Shown here: positions 31,445-40,199 of the stretch, one piece after another | How positions within the stretch are numbered: position 1 is the first letter of the stretch | How the letters are laid out: every line of letters begins with the position of its first letter | Assembly: GCF_029962485.1 (NCBI RefSeq) | Contig: NZ_CP073638.1 | Coordinates: 1,550,001 to 1,614,000, forward strand | Reading direction: 5' to 3' | From: Burkholderia cepacia | Lineage (GTDB): Bacteria > Pseudomonadota > Gammaproteobacteria > Burkholderiales > Burkholderiaceae | Length of the DNA: 64,000 nt | Notes under the pieces: model-generated | The model's input: only the letters and a program-made list of their open reading frames with translations | The model's database searches: none | What the model was told of the DNA's origin: nothing | Position numbers and translations under genes: made by a program

Positions 31445-32884
31445 TCACTCCCCTCCAGGCAACACTTTTCGGCCAAACGCAATCTCAAACCCGTCTGGCA
31501 CCGGTTTGAATGGCCTGGTTGGAGAGCGGTGGCTACTCTGAAACTGACGTAGCGCCTGCACATCGATTTCACCGACCACACAATAGTCAGTCACGCCCCC
31601 CTTGACTCGAAGCAGGTCACGTTGCCAACTCTCTTTGAACGGCGCGCGTATCCGGCTGTCACCGTATTGACGGTCGTTGCATTGAATGATGTAGGCGTGC
31701 ACATCTAGCGCGGCCGACTCTACGAGGGCGTTGAAGGTTTCTATGTCCTGATTCCACTCCGGCACAAACAGCGCATCCACTTTGCCGCGCAAAGCGGCAC
31801 GGTAGCTGATGTTGGTCAGTTCACTACACACCAGTAACGCAAAACGTAGATCCCCGTGCTGGAGGACAGGCGGCGTCCGCCAAGCCTTGTCTGGCTTAAG
31901 CTCTAGATTAGCTAGGCGCGCTAGCTCCTGCTCCTCATGCAACGCTGGCCGCTGCTTGTCCTGCCGATAGATCATCAACGAAGGGAATCCAAGTCCATCG
32001 TGTGACAGCGCAGCCCACACCTGATTGCGCACTCGTCCTTTACTAGCGTGCAGATACTCGATGCCGGTGATTAAAGAAATACCACGCCCGTGCAACTTGC
32101 GGGCGATGCGGATAAACCAGTGTGCCGGCAGGGCAAGCTCTGGAAGTACGAGGTAACGGCTGTGCTGCGGCTGGGCAATCACCCCATCGAGCAAACGGCA
32201 CAGGCGTGCGTAGCGATCTGCATCGGGATCCGGCATACGCATGACCGCCGCTGTCCAGCTCGCCATGCGCGTTTTCCAACTCGACACAGCAATGCCGTAT
32301 CGACGCTGTTGCTGTTCATCCGGAATCTGCAGAACACCATGCTTGTCGAAGCTTGGCGCCGCGCTACCGAGGGTGAATCCACGCACAGCAAGAACCACTG
32401 CTCTCATAGCAGCATGTTCCGAAGCCTCATAGGCTGCCTTGTTCAAAATAAACAGCTCAGGCAAGTTGTACGGGCGGGAGGCAAACAGAAATCCATGCGG
32501 CAAGCATTTAAATCGAGTCAACTTGGCAAGTATTTCGATGCCGTCGACTAAGCTCTTCGGTAACAACTCGGCGGCGTTAGCACAGTGCGTGGCAGTCTTC
32601 TTCGCCGGAATGCCGCGCTGGGCCACCATCTCGCTCGGAAAGCCGATGAAGCGGAAAGGCATGTGTGCTAGATCAAACGAAAACAAACGCGCTTGCTCAA
32701 CTTGAAACGCCTTCGGTGACGAGAACCAATTGAAGAAAAGGCCACCGACACCCCCTGTCGGGGAATAGTCTGCCATGTGCGCTTGCCACGCTTGCTGACC
32801 AACTCTGGACAATCGTGGCGGAAAAGCCGCACAAATGCTTTCTTGCACGGTGGCGTAAAGCTGAACTTGCCACCGAATCGTCAT
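31445..32884 (-). CDS. Nitrilase-fold (C-N hydrolase) protein of an RT-nitrilase defence-like pair
   Basis: In this 479-residue protein the second half (about 195-450) is a C-N hydrolase domain. The nitrilase triad appears in order: Glu249 (YLVLPELALP), Lys310 (YRQDKQRP) and Cys353 (ALLVCSELTN). Residues 1-190 match no domain I know and may be the linker that joins RT to nitrilase in one-piece DRT1/UG1-type proteins. The ATG at 32884 begins 1 nt after the stop that ends the preceding frame (TGA-G-ATG). It is therefore either a coupled separate gene or the C-terminal part of a broken fusion; reading TT in place of TTT at 32888-32890 would join the frames. It lies in the A/T-richer island. Confidence 0.75.
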   Translation of the reverse strand: MTIRWQVQLYATVQESICAAFPPRLSRVGQQAWQAHMADYSPTGGVGGLFFNWFSSPKAFQVEQARLFSFDLAHMPFRFIGFPSEMVAQRGIPAKKTATHCANAAELLPKSLVDGIEILAKLTRFKCLPHGFLFASRPYNLPELFILNKAAYEASEHAAMRAVVLAVRGFTLGSAAPSFDKHGVLQIPDEQQQRRYGIAVSSWKTRMASWTAAVMRMPDPDADRYARLCRLLDGVIAQPQHSRYLVLPELALPAHWFIRIARKLHGRGISLITGIEYLHASKGRVRNQVWAALSHDGLGFPSLMIYRQDKQRPALHEEQELARLANLELKPDKAWRTPPVLQHGDLRFALLVCSELTNISYRAALRGKVDALFVPEWNQDIETFNALVESAALDVHAYIIQCNDRQYGDSRIRAPFKESWQRDLLRVKGGVTDYCVVGEIDVQALRQFQSSHRSPTRPFKPVPDGFEIAFGRKVLPGGE

Positions 32885-32885
32885 C

Positions 32886-33050
32886 TCAAATACGGGTGGC
32901 AGTTGCAGGGCAGGCCTTAACGCTGAGCTCGCAGTTCTGCGTTACTTGCCGACAAAGACGTTCAAGCGCTTGCAAGATCTTGCGCAGGTCTTCAAAATCT
33001 TCGCACGCAGTTGCTAGGCGAATGACTCGTGGCAAGTAAACTGCCAGATC
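32886..33050 (-). other. Coding-like linker segment in a third frame between RT and nitrilase parts
   Basis: Just past the RT stop the family-like sequence goes on in another frame: FFDLAVYLPRVIRLATACED, then about 34 more residues to a TGA at 32886. Dropping one T from the T7 run (33051-33057) would extend the RT by 54 residues. Dropping one more T at 32888-32890 would fuse everything into a protein of about 1003 residues. The segment is helical and has natural composition. Confidence 0.6.
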
Positions 33051-34458
33051 AAAAAAATTGCGGCAGCACCAACACATGCTGAACAAACGCGCGGAAAAAG
33101 GCTCGTCGATGGTCTCGCCAAGCATCTGGCGTTAGATCACGTTCATATGCTTCGAAGTCCCGGAGCTTGATGGCAAAGCTAGCACGGCGCATTGTCAGTG
33201 CATCGGCCTTGCGCAAGTTGTCGGCGGCCTCGCCATCGCTTTGCGTTGCGGCAAGTAAGTCAGTACCAACGTGGTCAGCAGATCGCGGCAATCTGGGCAT
33301 GGCGCGCCATTCGCTGGCGCGCTCATGGATCTGGTGAGCAATAGCGTCCACCAGTGTCTTGCCCGGCTCTCCCGCCAATACAAACACCTTGTTCTTAGAG
33401 TTGGCGAAATGGATTTTGCTATCGCTCAAGTAGCCTGGAGCAAAGCCAATCTGACTGCGCTCCGTTGGAGTCACCCAACCCAAGTTGCCGTTAGAACGCG
33501 CGAACAGCCACTCCCAAAGTTCTGAGGTTGAGCGGAAGCTGGCAACGTCCTCCATCACCAGAAGGATGTCATCCACATATCGACCGTAATATAGCGGCGC
33601 GCATTGCTGCTCGATCATTCGGTCCAACTCGGCCAGCGCGACATTCGCCACAACTGCTGAGGCGGGCAGCCCGACCGGCAACCCCTTCTTCAACGGCGTA
33701 ACCGCTGCCCACGCAAGTAGCGCCCGAATGAACATGCGATGAAGCTTCGCCTGATTGGCGTCCATCTCCAATCCCAGCACATCTGTGACAAAGACTGGAT
33801 TGAGCATGAAGCCCGGATTGAGCTCGTGATAGAAGGAGCTAACATCCGCCGTGAGCGCCACGATTTTTTTGCCAGCATCCAGTGCGCCCCGCATGGTTGC
33901 AATGCCGTTGTCGCGCCAGTCACGGAAAGGCTTGAGATAGGGTTGGAACGAGCCGAGTGAGAGCTTGTTAATACCCTTTCCGTCCGTGGTTCGACGTAGC
34001 CGATTACCATAAGCGCAACCGGTCAACTGAGCATCGAACAGGTGACCCACCTCAAGCATCCACAGCGCGGACAGCACGTGAAAATCCACACTACATTGCG
34101 CCATCACGCGAAACTCAGCTTTGGGCTTTTTCGGCTCTTCGGTTTTCTCCAACAGGCTGCAGACGGTTTCCCACTCGTCCACCGGGGAGGAAAAGATCAA
34201 ACCGTTTCCGTGCTTCTCGCGGTATCGATCCCAGCAGTCCATGTCTACAGACTTGGTTGCCAAGGTCCAACCGCCGATGAATTCCGGAGTTGTCACCCAA
34301 GACTCATCATCGCCATGAATCTTTGCAAGAAGCGCCGTCAGGTTCGCATGCAGGCTGCTCTCATAATCAGCGATCGCTGATAACGACGGATGAGAAGAGT
34401 AGTACAAGTCAACTTTGGCTTTTCGGTAGGCTAAACCGAGATCTTGTAGATTGGTCAC
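33049..34458 (-). CDS. Reverse transcriptase of the UG1/DRT1 (defence) type
   Basis: This 469-residue reverse transcriptase has motif A Asp205 (ALTADVSSFYHEL), the template-grip GLPVGLPASAVVANVALAEL (259-278), and the catalytic YVDD at 294-297 in YYGRYVDDILLVME. A further domain follows to about 469. There is no group II intron maturase or HNH domain. With 40 bp upstream before the ATPase stop there is no room for a retron msr-msd. Together with the nitrilase partner this fits the class 1 UG/DRT1 antiphage RTs. The start is a GTG at 34458. The frame ends at TGA directly after a T7 run, where the downstream frame continues; slippage or an indel there decides the real C-terminus. Confidence 0.8.
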   Translation of the reverse strand: MTNLQDLGLAYRKAKVDLYYSSHPSLSAIADYESSLHANLTALLAKIHGDDESWVTTPEFIGGWTLATKSVDMDCWDRYREKHGNGLIFSSPVDEWETVCSLLEKTEEPKKPKAEFRVMAQCSVDFHVLSALWMLEVGHLFDAQLTGCAYGNRLRRTTDGKGINKLSLGSFQPYLKPFRDWRDNGIATMRGALDAGKKIVALTADVSSFYHELNPGFMLNPVFVTDVLGLEMDANQAKLHRMFIRALLAWAAVTPLKKGLPVGLPASAVVANVALAELDRMIEQQCAPLYYGRYVDDILLVMEDVASFRSTSELWEWLFARSNGNLGWVTPTERSQIGFAPGYLSDSKIHFANSKNKVFVLAGEPGKTLVDAIAHQIHERASEWRAMPRLPRSADHVGTDLLAATQSDGEAADNLRKADALTMRRASFAIKLRDFEAYERDLTPDAWRDHRRAFFRAFVQHVLVLPQFF

Positions 34459-34498
34459 TTTTATATATCTTCCGCCGAGGTTCTAGACGGTTTTAGAC

Positions 34499-36514
34499 TT
34501 AATTGATAGGTATTTGGAGGCGCTCGAAGAACGCGCGATTGCGCTTCTTTGCATCAACAAGGATTTTGTCGTAAGACACGATTTCTATGTAGCAGCCCTG
34601 CGCCTGATGGTATTTGAAAAATCCTTCATTGTCGGGCGTTTTGACGAAGTCGTGGTTGTCAGCAATAGCCTTAATACGTGGTGTCAAGCTGCATAGGATA
34701 TACGCATAGAACGGGATAGAACCAACGTTGATGGTCTTACCATCCTTGTCCTTAGCCTGCCCTTCCTTGATTTTTCTGACATAGCGCAGTACCTGCTCCA
34801 CCGGGTTCTCGTCCTTCGTGGGGTACTCGTTGCGCTCAGGTCGCTTAAACTCTACGACAACCACCGACTGGTACGGACTCTTTGTCTCAGAGAAGGCGCG
34901 CGCCGTATTGAAGATGGCCAAATCCGGTTCGTCCCCGCCATTGGCATTCACCGCTTTCAACCGCGTCATCGGAAGATCGGACGCTAGGTACGAGTGGTAA
35001 GCCAAGCGTTCGTCAACGACCCACAGGTTCTGCCGGGAGAACTCGACATCTTCGGAATCGGCCTGCATCGGATAGATGAGACTGTGCACAAGGTCCTCGC
35101 GTGCGTAAGACCCTGAATCTTGTACCTTGAGCGCGGTTTCAAGCATTTCCAAAATGGTGCGACGATGGACAACATACTTGGCAAGTGCCGCTTTCCCGAG
35201 TTCGTTCTCCTCGTCGAGGAATTGTTGATAGAGGGCCGCATACTCAGGAGAACCAGCTACAGTGTCGATCGGCGTCTTCTTAATATCGGCCGCGCGCTGC
35301 CGGTGCTCCAATTCGATGTCTTTCTGCGTCTTGTATAGCTCAATGTCGAGTTGATCCTTCGACACGTTAGCTGGAATGCGTTCCAGCTTATCTCGATAGC
35401 GCTCTTGCAGTTGGAACCGGTACTGCGGTGCGTCCTGCTGAATGAAGGTTTCGATAAGCTGACGCTTCTCTTCGCGCAGTTGAGTCGTGTACGGTTCTGC
35501 GACCTGCTTGAGCGCTTTTATGACTTCGGCATCAAGCTCTTCACGCGTCATTTCTCCCGGGAAATCCAGATCGGTTTCCTGCAGAAACATGAAAGTCGTG
35601 CGCTCAGCACTCACCCTGGCGTCAAGGTACGGAGCTGCAACGTAAGTGCGGAAGACGAATTGCTCACCTTGGTCGTCGGTCAGGCGCCCCTGAAGATCTG
35701 GTATTGCCTTGCTTGCCTTCCACTCCAGCACTTCACGTTGGTTGGCACAGTATGAGATGGTGTGGTTCTTGGCCGCGCTAGACTGGTAACGCAGGACGGT
35801 TACCTTGAAAGCGTGGCCCTTGAGTTCAAATGTCACCTCCTGTGCCCGCTCCTTCGCCTCCTCAGCAAAAATGTAGTTCAGGTTGCAAGACTGCCCATCC
35901 GCATCGTGGAGAAAGATTTGCGGGCAGCGACCGCCTACGAAATGGATGAGCAGATGGTCGATGACCTTGTGAGCAATGGTTTCAAGCGACTTCGGGAAGT
36001 GCTTTTCGTATTCGCCGCGCAAGCTGGTGAGCTTTACCGAAGTCCGCCGCTCCTCCACCTCAGCTTCGGTTACTTCTTCTCCCTCAACTCCTTCCGTCGT
36101 TACAACGAATCGGAAGGTTCGACGCATCCAATGATTGTCATCTTGACAGTATGTGCTGTCGATGGCGGCCTGGTTAAACACCTTGAGCCAGGTGAAGCGT
36201 CCAATGCCTTTGTTTCCTCGAGTTACCTTGCGAGTCGAGTCGGAAAGGAAGAACGCACGAACGTTACCATCATTGAATCCAGATCCGTTATCGACGATGG
36301 TAATGTCCCGTATGGAAGCAAGTACTGTTTCCTCACTGCCAACCAGTGCCACTTGGCGAGCCTCTCGCTCAAGATACACGTCGATACGACCATCGGAAGC
36401 ACCACTCTCCTCTATGGCCTCAATTGAGTTCACTAGACACTCGAAGAGAGGGACAAGCGGTTGCGTAACAGGCAACTGGAGGTTGCGTATCCGTCCAACG
36501 ATGTCGACCTGCAT
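34499..36514 (-). CDS. GHKL ATPase fused to a PD-(D/E)xK nuclease
   Basis: This 671-residue protein has an N-terminal GHKL (Hsp90/MutL-type) ATPase: N-box ECLVNSIEAI (25-34), G1 box DNGSGF (75-80) and G2 box GNKGIGRF (100-107). The middle (about 330-460) is charged, helical and probably coiled coil. The C-terminus carries a PD-(D/E)xK nuclease core: PD at 530-531, E555-F-K557 in VVVVEFKRPE, and the trailing QVLRY (574-578) as in RecB-like nucleases. The start at 36514 (MQVDIVGRIRNLQLP) is favoured; the upstream extension looks unlike the family. It ends 40 bp before the RT gene on the same strand. I know no characterised defence system with exactly this fusion beside an RT-nitrilase. Confidence 0.75.
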   Translation of the reverse strand: MQVDIVGRIRNLQLPVTQPLVPLFECLVNSIEAIEESGASDGRIDVYLEREARQVALVGSEETVLASIRDITIVDNGSGFNDGNVRAFFLSDSTRKVTRGNKGIGRFTWLKVFNQAAIDSTYCQDDNHWMRRTFRFVVTTEGVEGEEVTEAEVEERRTSVKLTSLRGEYEKHFPKSLETIAHKVIDHLLIHFVGGRCPQIFLHDADGQSCNLNYIFAEEAKERAQEVTFELKGHAFKVTVLRYQSSAAKNHTISYCANQREVLEWKASKAIPDLQGRLTDDQGEQFVFRTYVAAPYLDARVSAERTTFMFLQETDLDFPGEMTREELDAEVIKALKQVAEPYTTQLREEKRQLIETFIQQDAPQYRFQLQERYRDKLERIPANVSKDQLDIELYKTQKDIELEHRQRAADIKKTPIDTVAGSPEYAALYQQFLDEENELGKAALAKYVVHRRTILEMLETALKVQDSGSYAREDLVHSLIYPMQADSEDVEFSRQNLWVVDERLAYHSYLASDLPMTRLKAVNANGGDEPDLAIFNTARAFSETKSPYQSVVVVEFKRPERNEYPTKDENPVEQVLRYVRKIKEGQAKDKDGKTINVGSIPFYAYILCSLTPRIKAIADNHDFVKTPDNEGFFKYHQAQGCYIEIVSYDKILVDAKKRNRAFFERLQIPIN

Positions 36515-36566
36515 GGTTTGCCCCCCGCTTTCGAGTCTTCTAAAAATTATCTGCTGACACGGTTCT

Positions 36567-36785
36567 TCAAGAGTAACCGATTGTAGTCGGAAACGTCGCC
36601 GCATCATCAGCGAACACATCTATATAGAAAGTCTCGCTATCGAAGATAACGGCAACATCGTCCGTCGACTTGAGCCCCATACCTGCCTTCTTCGCCCAAG
36701 CCTTCAAACGCGGAACCGTCTTAACCAGAAGTCTCACCTTCCCGTCATCCGACTTCAAGAACAGCGCATCCGGCCCGAGCGTCAT
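36567..36785 (-). CDS. Small protein, second of two overlapping genes leading into the defence-like operon
   Basis: This 72-residue protein (MTLGPDALFLKSDDGKVRL to the C-terminal IGYS) of unknown family has mixed alpha/beta composition. Its ATG overlaps the stop of the preceding gene as ATGA (36785-36782), a classical translational-coupling arrangement that supports both reading frames. It ends 52 bp before the GHKL-nuclease start and shares the lower GC of the island. Confidence 0.5.
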   Translation of the reverse strand: MTLGPDALFLKSDDGKVRLLVKTVPRLKAWAKKAGMGLKSTDDVAVIFDSETFYIDVFADDAATFPTTIGYS

Positions 36786-37081
36786 CCCGTCATAGGCAAC
36801 AACGCTTTGCACGTTACTCCCCACCGTCCCGGAAATCGCTTCACCTTGACCATCCCAATGAGCTTAACCAGCCTTGCAATCACCTCGACCGTATATTTCT
36901 TGTCCAGATCCGCCCGGTCTTCCATCCTCGCCGGTCCGACCTCCGCCGCAACCTTCTCCCGATAAGCCAGATAAGAATCCGTCGGCGATGCAACTACCTT
37001 CGCCCCGATGCCGCAATGACAGCGGGAAGCACTATCGCCCCTCACCCCAACCTTCAATCTGGAAATGCGTTTCATTTCCAT
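36782..37081 (-). CDS. Small basic protein, first of the two overlapping genes
   Basis: This protein of about 99 residues (MEMKRISRLKVGVRGD...) is Lys/Arg-rich and has a CHCG motif (about residues 20-23). The ATG at 37108 would give a longer form but lies directly in the T-run of the upstream terminator, so 37081 or 37075 is preferred. I recognise no family. Position suggests that it and the next gene are the promoter-proximal part of the RT/ATPase operon. Confidence 0.5.
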   Translation of the reverse strand: MEMKRISRLKVGVRGDSASRCHCGIGAKVVASPTDSYLAYREKVAAEVGPARMEDRADLDKKYTVEVIARLVKLIGMVKVKRFPGRWGVTCKALLPMTG

Positions 37082-37110
37082 AAAGGTCACCGATTCTCGC
37101 GCCGACATGC

Positions 37111-37142
37111 AAAAACGGCTGCCGTGAACCCACGGCAGCCGT
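37111..37142 (-). terminator. Rho-independent terminator of the chemoreceptor gene
   Basis: There is a perfect 12-bp stem (ACGGCTGCCGTG and CACGGCAGCCGT) with a 4-nt loop. On the minus strand it is followed by TTTTT. It lies 38 bp after the mcp stop and marks the right edge of the island. Confidence 0.85.
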
Positions 37143-37180
37143 CCTTAAAAACGCCTCACTCCTAAACCGCGAATCAGCCC

Positions 37181-39043
37181 TTACTCATCCACCTTAAAAG
37201 CCGACACCAGCTTGGTCAATTCCGCCGCCTGCTGCTTTAAACTCGCCGCTGCCGCCGCGCTTTCCTCGACCAAAGCCGCATTCTGCTGCGTCATCTGATC
37301 GAGCGACTGCACCGCATCCCCAATCTGATCGATCCCGGCACTCTGCTCCAGGCTCGCCTCGGCAATCTCGCTCATCATCGCGCTAACACCCTGAACCTGC
37401 GAGACAACATCACTCATCACCTTCCCCGCCTCACTCACCAGCCGCGACCCGGTATTCACCGTCCCTGCGCTGTGCTCAATCAACGCCTTGATCTCCTTCG
37501 CCGCCTGCGCACTACGCTGCGCCAGATTCCGCACTTCCGAAGCAACAACAGCAAACCCCCGCCCCTGCTCCCCCGCCCGCGCCGCCTCCACCGCAGCATT
37601 CAGCGCCAGAATATTCGTCTGAAACGAAATACTGTCGATCATCACGATGATCTCGGAGATTCGCTGCGACGCGTCGCTGATCTGCTCCATCGTCATCACG
37701 ACCTCGCCCACCACCTGCCCGCCGCGCGCCGCCGTATCCGACGCGCCATTGATCATCTTCGCGGCCGTCGTCGCCGTTTCGGTGTTGTTGCGCACCACGG
37801 CCGTGATCTCTTCCATCGACGAAGCCGTCCGCTCCAGGTTGCTCGACTGCCCCTCGGTCCGCTCGCTCAGATCAGCATTCCCCGACGCAATCTGCGCTGA
37901 ACCCGTAGCAATCGACGCCGAAGCCGCGCGAATCCGGTGAACCAGCGTCGACAGCGACGACACGAACCGGTTGAACGCATCCGACAACTGCCCGATCTCG
38001 TCCTGGCTCTCGACCGTCATCCGGCGCGTCAAGTCGCCCTGACCGCTGGCGATCTCCGACAGCAGCGTCGCGGCGCGGCGGATCGGCGCGGCAATCGCGC
38101 GGCCCACCAGCCAGATCACGAGCAGCGCGACCCCAAGGCCCACCACCGCCGCAACCAGCGCCGCACTGCGAATCGCACGCGTCACCGGCCCGAGCAATTC
38201 AGCCTGCGGCACCTCGACGACGACATAAGCATTCAGCTCCGGAATGAACGACGTCGCGATGAAGCGCGCGCCGCCGTCGCCTTCGTAGCTCAGGTACGCA
38301 TACGGCTTACCGGCGAGCAGCGTAGACGACGCATCACCCGGCAACCCCGGCTGATCCTTCAGGAAATGCTTGCCGTCGATCAGCGATGTATCGCGATGCA
38401 TCATGATCGCGCCGTCGGGACGCACGAGATACGCGAACCCGGTCTGGCCGATCCGGTACGCAGAGATGCCCTTCGCGAGCGCATCCACGGACAAGCTCAT
38501 GCACGCCGCGCCGATCGGCACGCCGTCGAGTTCCACGCGGCTGTTGATGAACATCATGTAGCCGCCGACGGTCACCTCGCGGTCCATGTTCACGTCGAAC
38601 GCCTTGCCGGACGACAGGAAGCTGGTCAGCCACTGGTCCTTGTCGGTCACCTTCCGCTGCAGGCCGGCTTCGTTGTAGTAGTTGCCGCTCTTCACCGACA
38701 CCCACTGCACGGACGCGGCCTTCTGCTCGTCCTTCACGTTCTTCGCCAACTGGATCCAGTTGCGCGTGCCGGCATCGGGTTCGCCGTCGGCTTCCCATTG
38801 CAATAGGAACGCATCGCGCGCGAGAATCCGCGATGCGGCGATCGGGCCGGCCATCTGCCGCTGCACGTCGGCGCGAATGCCGTTCACGGCGGTCGGCAGT
38901 TCTTCGCGGACGACGCGATCGCGCACCGCGTTGCCGATCAGACGGACACTGAGCCCGCTCGAAATCGCGACGAACACGAGCAGACAACTCGTCATGCTGA
39001 GAATCAGCTTGTTCTGAATGGAAAGCTTGCGCCAGAAATGCAT
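37181..39043 (-). CDS. Methyl-accepting chemotaxis protein
   Basis: This 620-residue chemoreceptor has transmembrane helix 1 (about 12-36, [20 protein letters not shown]) and a periplasmic dCache-like domain (about 37-275). Helix 2 (about 290-315, [19 protein letters not shown]) comes next, followed by a HAMP region ([21 protein letters not shown]). The conserved signalling hairpin contains [20 protein letters not shown] and [20 protein letters not shown]. The tail ends KVDE without the NWETF pentapeptide. I chose the start at 39043 ([12 protein letters not shown]). The ligand is unknown. A sigma28-like -10 element lies 41 bp upstream. Confidence 0.9.
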   Translation of the reverse strand: MHFWRKLSIQNKLILSMTSCLLVFVAISSGLSVRLIGNAVRDRVVREELPTAVNGIRADVQRQMAGPIAASRILARDAFLLQWEADGEPDAGTRNWIQLAKNVKDEQKAASVQWVSVKSGNYYNEAGLQRKVTDKDQWLTSFLSSGKAFDVNMDREVTVGGYMMFINSRVELDGVPIGAACMSLSVDALAKGISAYRIGQTGFAYLVRPDGAIMMHRDTSLIDGKHFLKDQPGLPGDASSTLLAGKPYAYLSYEGDGGARFIATSFIPELNAYVVVEVPQAELLGPVTRAIRSAALVAAVVGLGVALLVIWLVGRAIAAPIRRAATLLSEIASGQGDLTRRMTVESQDEIGQLSDAFNRFVSSLSTLVHRIRAASASIATGSAQIASGNADLSERTEGQSSNLERTASSMEEITAVVRNNTETATTAAKMINGASDTAARGGQVVGEVVMTMEQISDASQRISEIIVMIDSISFQTNILALNAAVEAARAGEQGRGFAVVASEVRNLAQRSAQAAKEIKALIEHSAGTVNTGSRLVSEAGKVMSDVVSQVQGVSAMMSEIAEASLEQSAGIDQIGDAVQSLDQMTQQNAALVEESAAAAASLKQQAAELTKLVSAFKVDE

Positions 39044-39083
39044 GGGGAACCCTCGATAACCGCTCGGTCTGAGCCAGTTTGGG

Positions 39084-39091
39084 TTATCGGC
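39084..39091 (-). promoter_or_regulatory. Possible FliA (sigma28) -10 element for the chemoreceptor
   Basis: GCCGATAA on the minus strand matches the flagellar sigma28 -10 box exactly. I could not find a matching TAAA -35 at the right distance, so the call is weak. Confidence 0.3.
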
Positions 39092-39176
39092 ATGCACGCG
39101 CGGAACCGCATCGCTGATTTCAGATGTTCATCATGTTCAAATCGATATATCCCGATACCGACGGGCGTCGCGACGC

Positions 39177-40145
39177 CTATTCAGTGGATCGCTGCGGTTC
39201 GGTCGCGCAGGGCGCATTCGAGCAACGTTGGGTGTCAGGTGTAGATGTGGGCTTGGCATCGTCACCAACAGGCAAGAGCGCGACCCGGTATTCATACACG
39301 GCAACCGCGAGCTTGAACCCGACCGCGACGGTAACCGTCAACACCAGAAACGACGCAATGGCCATCTGCAGCAACGAGAACAATGCCTCGTCCGGGTACG
39401 CGGCGTCGATATTGTCGAGCAAGCGCTCCAGTTCGCCATCCGCGCCGTCTTGAATCTTCGCAAGCAACGGACGCAGGCGGCCCAACATGTCGGTTACCGC
39501 AGTTCGCCGCTCGATCGTATCGGTTGCCTTCTCGACGTTTTCGATCAGCTGGCGCACCGTGGGCGGGCTCATACATATCTCCGCCGACACCCCCATGACG
39601 CACGTCTGTTCGGTCAGCTCCTGGATCCGCGTCAAGTCCGCGGTGATCTCGCGTTGAGTGGGGCGCAGGAATCGTGCATCGAACGACGTATAGGAAACCA
39701 CCAACGAAAACACGGCACCCAGCACCGACATTGCCGCGAATACCTCGCCGATCATCTTGTACAGGCTGCGTTTTCTTTCGACCCGGCTCTTGAGCTGGCT
39801 CTTCTGCTCCTTCGGCGCCTTCTCCGGGAGCGCGAGGAACTCCTTCTGCACGGCCATCAGCGACCGGTGCCGCATGACACCGATCAGCAACAGATAGATC
39901 AACGCGAGAGGAAGCGGCATCCAGCGCCACGCGCTCAGCGACATGACCGTGATGTTCCTCGCTATCCATTGGCCAAGCCCCCAATGCCAGGCGAGGGTAA
40001 TCGCTGCAGTCAGGACAACCGTCTCGATGACCAGATTCCAAATCGACAAATCGGCCGTCAACAGCCGCATCAACAGTGCACCGAAGCCGGCGTGTCGTTT
40101 CCCCGTGGCCACGGCAACGGCCTCGGTATTATTCTCAGTCGACAT
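39177..40145 (-). CDS. Four-helix inner-membrane protein of unknown function
   Basis: This 322-residue protein has four hydrophobic segments (about 35-55, 73-92, 131-153 and 256-281) and a periplasmic or cytosolic loop of about 100 residues between helices 3 and 4. That loop contains three Cys (EQTCVMG, AEICMS). A charged loop between helices 2 and 3 (EKAPKEQKSQLKSRVERKRS) is probably cytosolic. I recognise no family. It lies 54 bp after the PomB-like gene on the same strand and before the chemoreceptor, so it may belong to the same module. Confidence 0.7.
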   Translation of the reverse strand: MSTENNTEAVAVATGKRHAGFGALLMRLLTADLSIWNLVIETVVLTAAITLAWHWGLGQWIARNITVMSLSAWRWMPLPLALIYLLLIGVMRHRSLMAVQKEFLALPEKAPKEQKSQLKSRVERKRSLYKMIGEVFAAMSVLGAVFSLVVSYTSFDARFLRPTQREITADLTRIQELTEQTCVMGVSAEICMSPPTVRQLIENVEKATDTIERRTAVTDMLGRLRPLLAKIQDGADGELERLLDNIDAAYPDEALFSLLQMAIASFLVLTVTVAVGFKLAVAVYEYRVALLPVGDDAKPTSTPDTQRCSNAPCATEPQRSTE

Positions 40146-40199
40146 CCTCGGATTCCCTCAGGTTCGAATTATTGGTTGAGCGCTAGCTAAAGTACTGAA

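Noticed and set aside
33049..34458. Retron or group II intron reverse transcriptase
   Set aside because: No maturase or HNH domain, no intron ends, and only 40 bp upstream, which leaves no room for an msr-msd RNA. The nitrilase partner fits UG/DRT1 better.
36223..36427. Plus-strand frames of about 60-220 codons inside the GHKL-nuclease gene
   Set aside because: They overlap the conserved GHKL boxes on the other strand and show no motif of their own.
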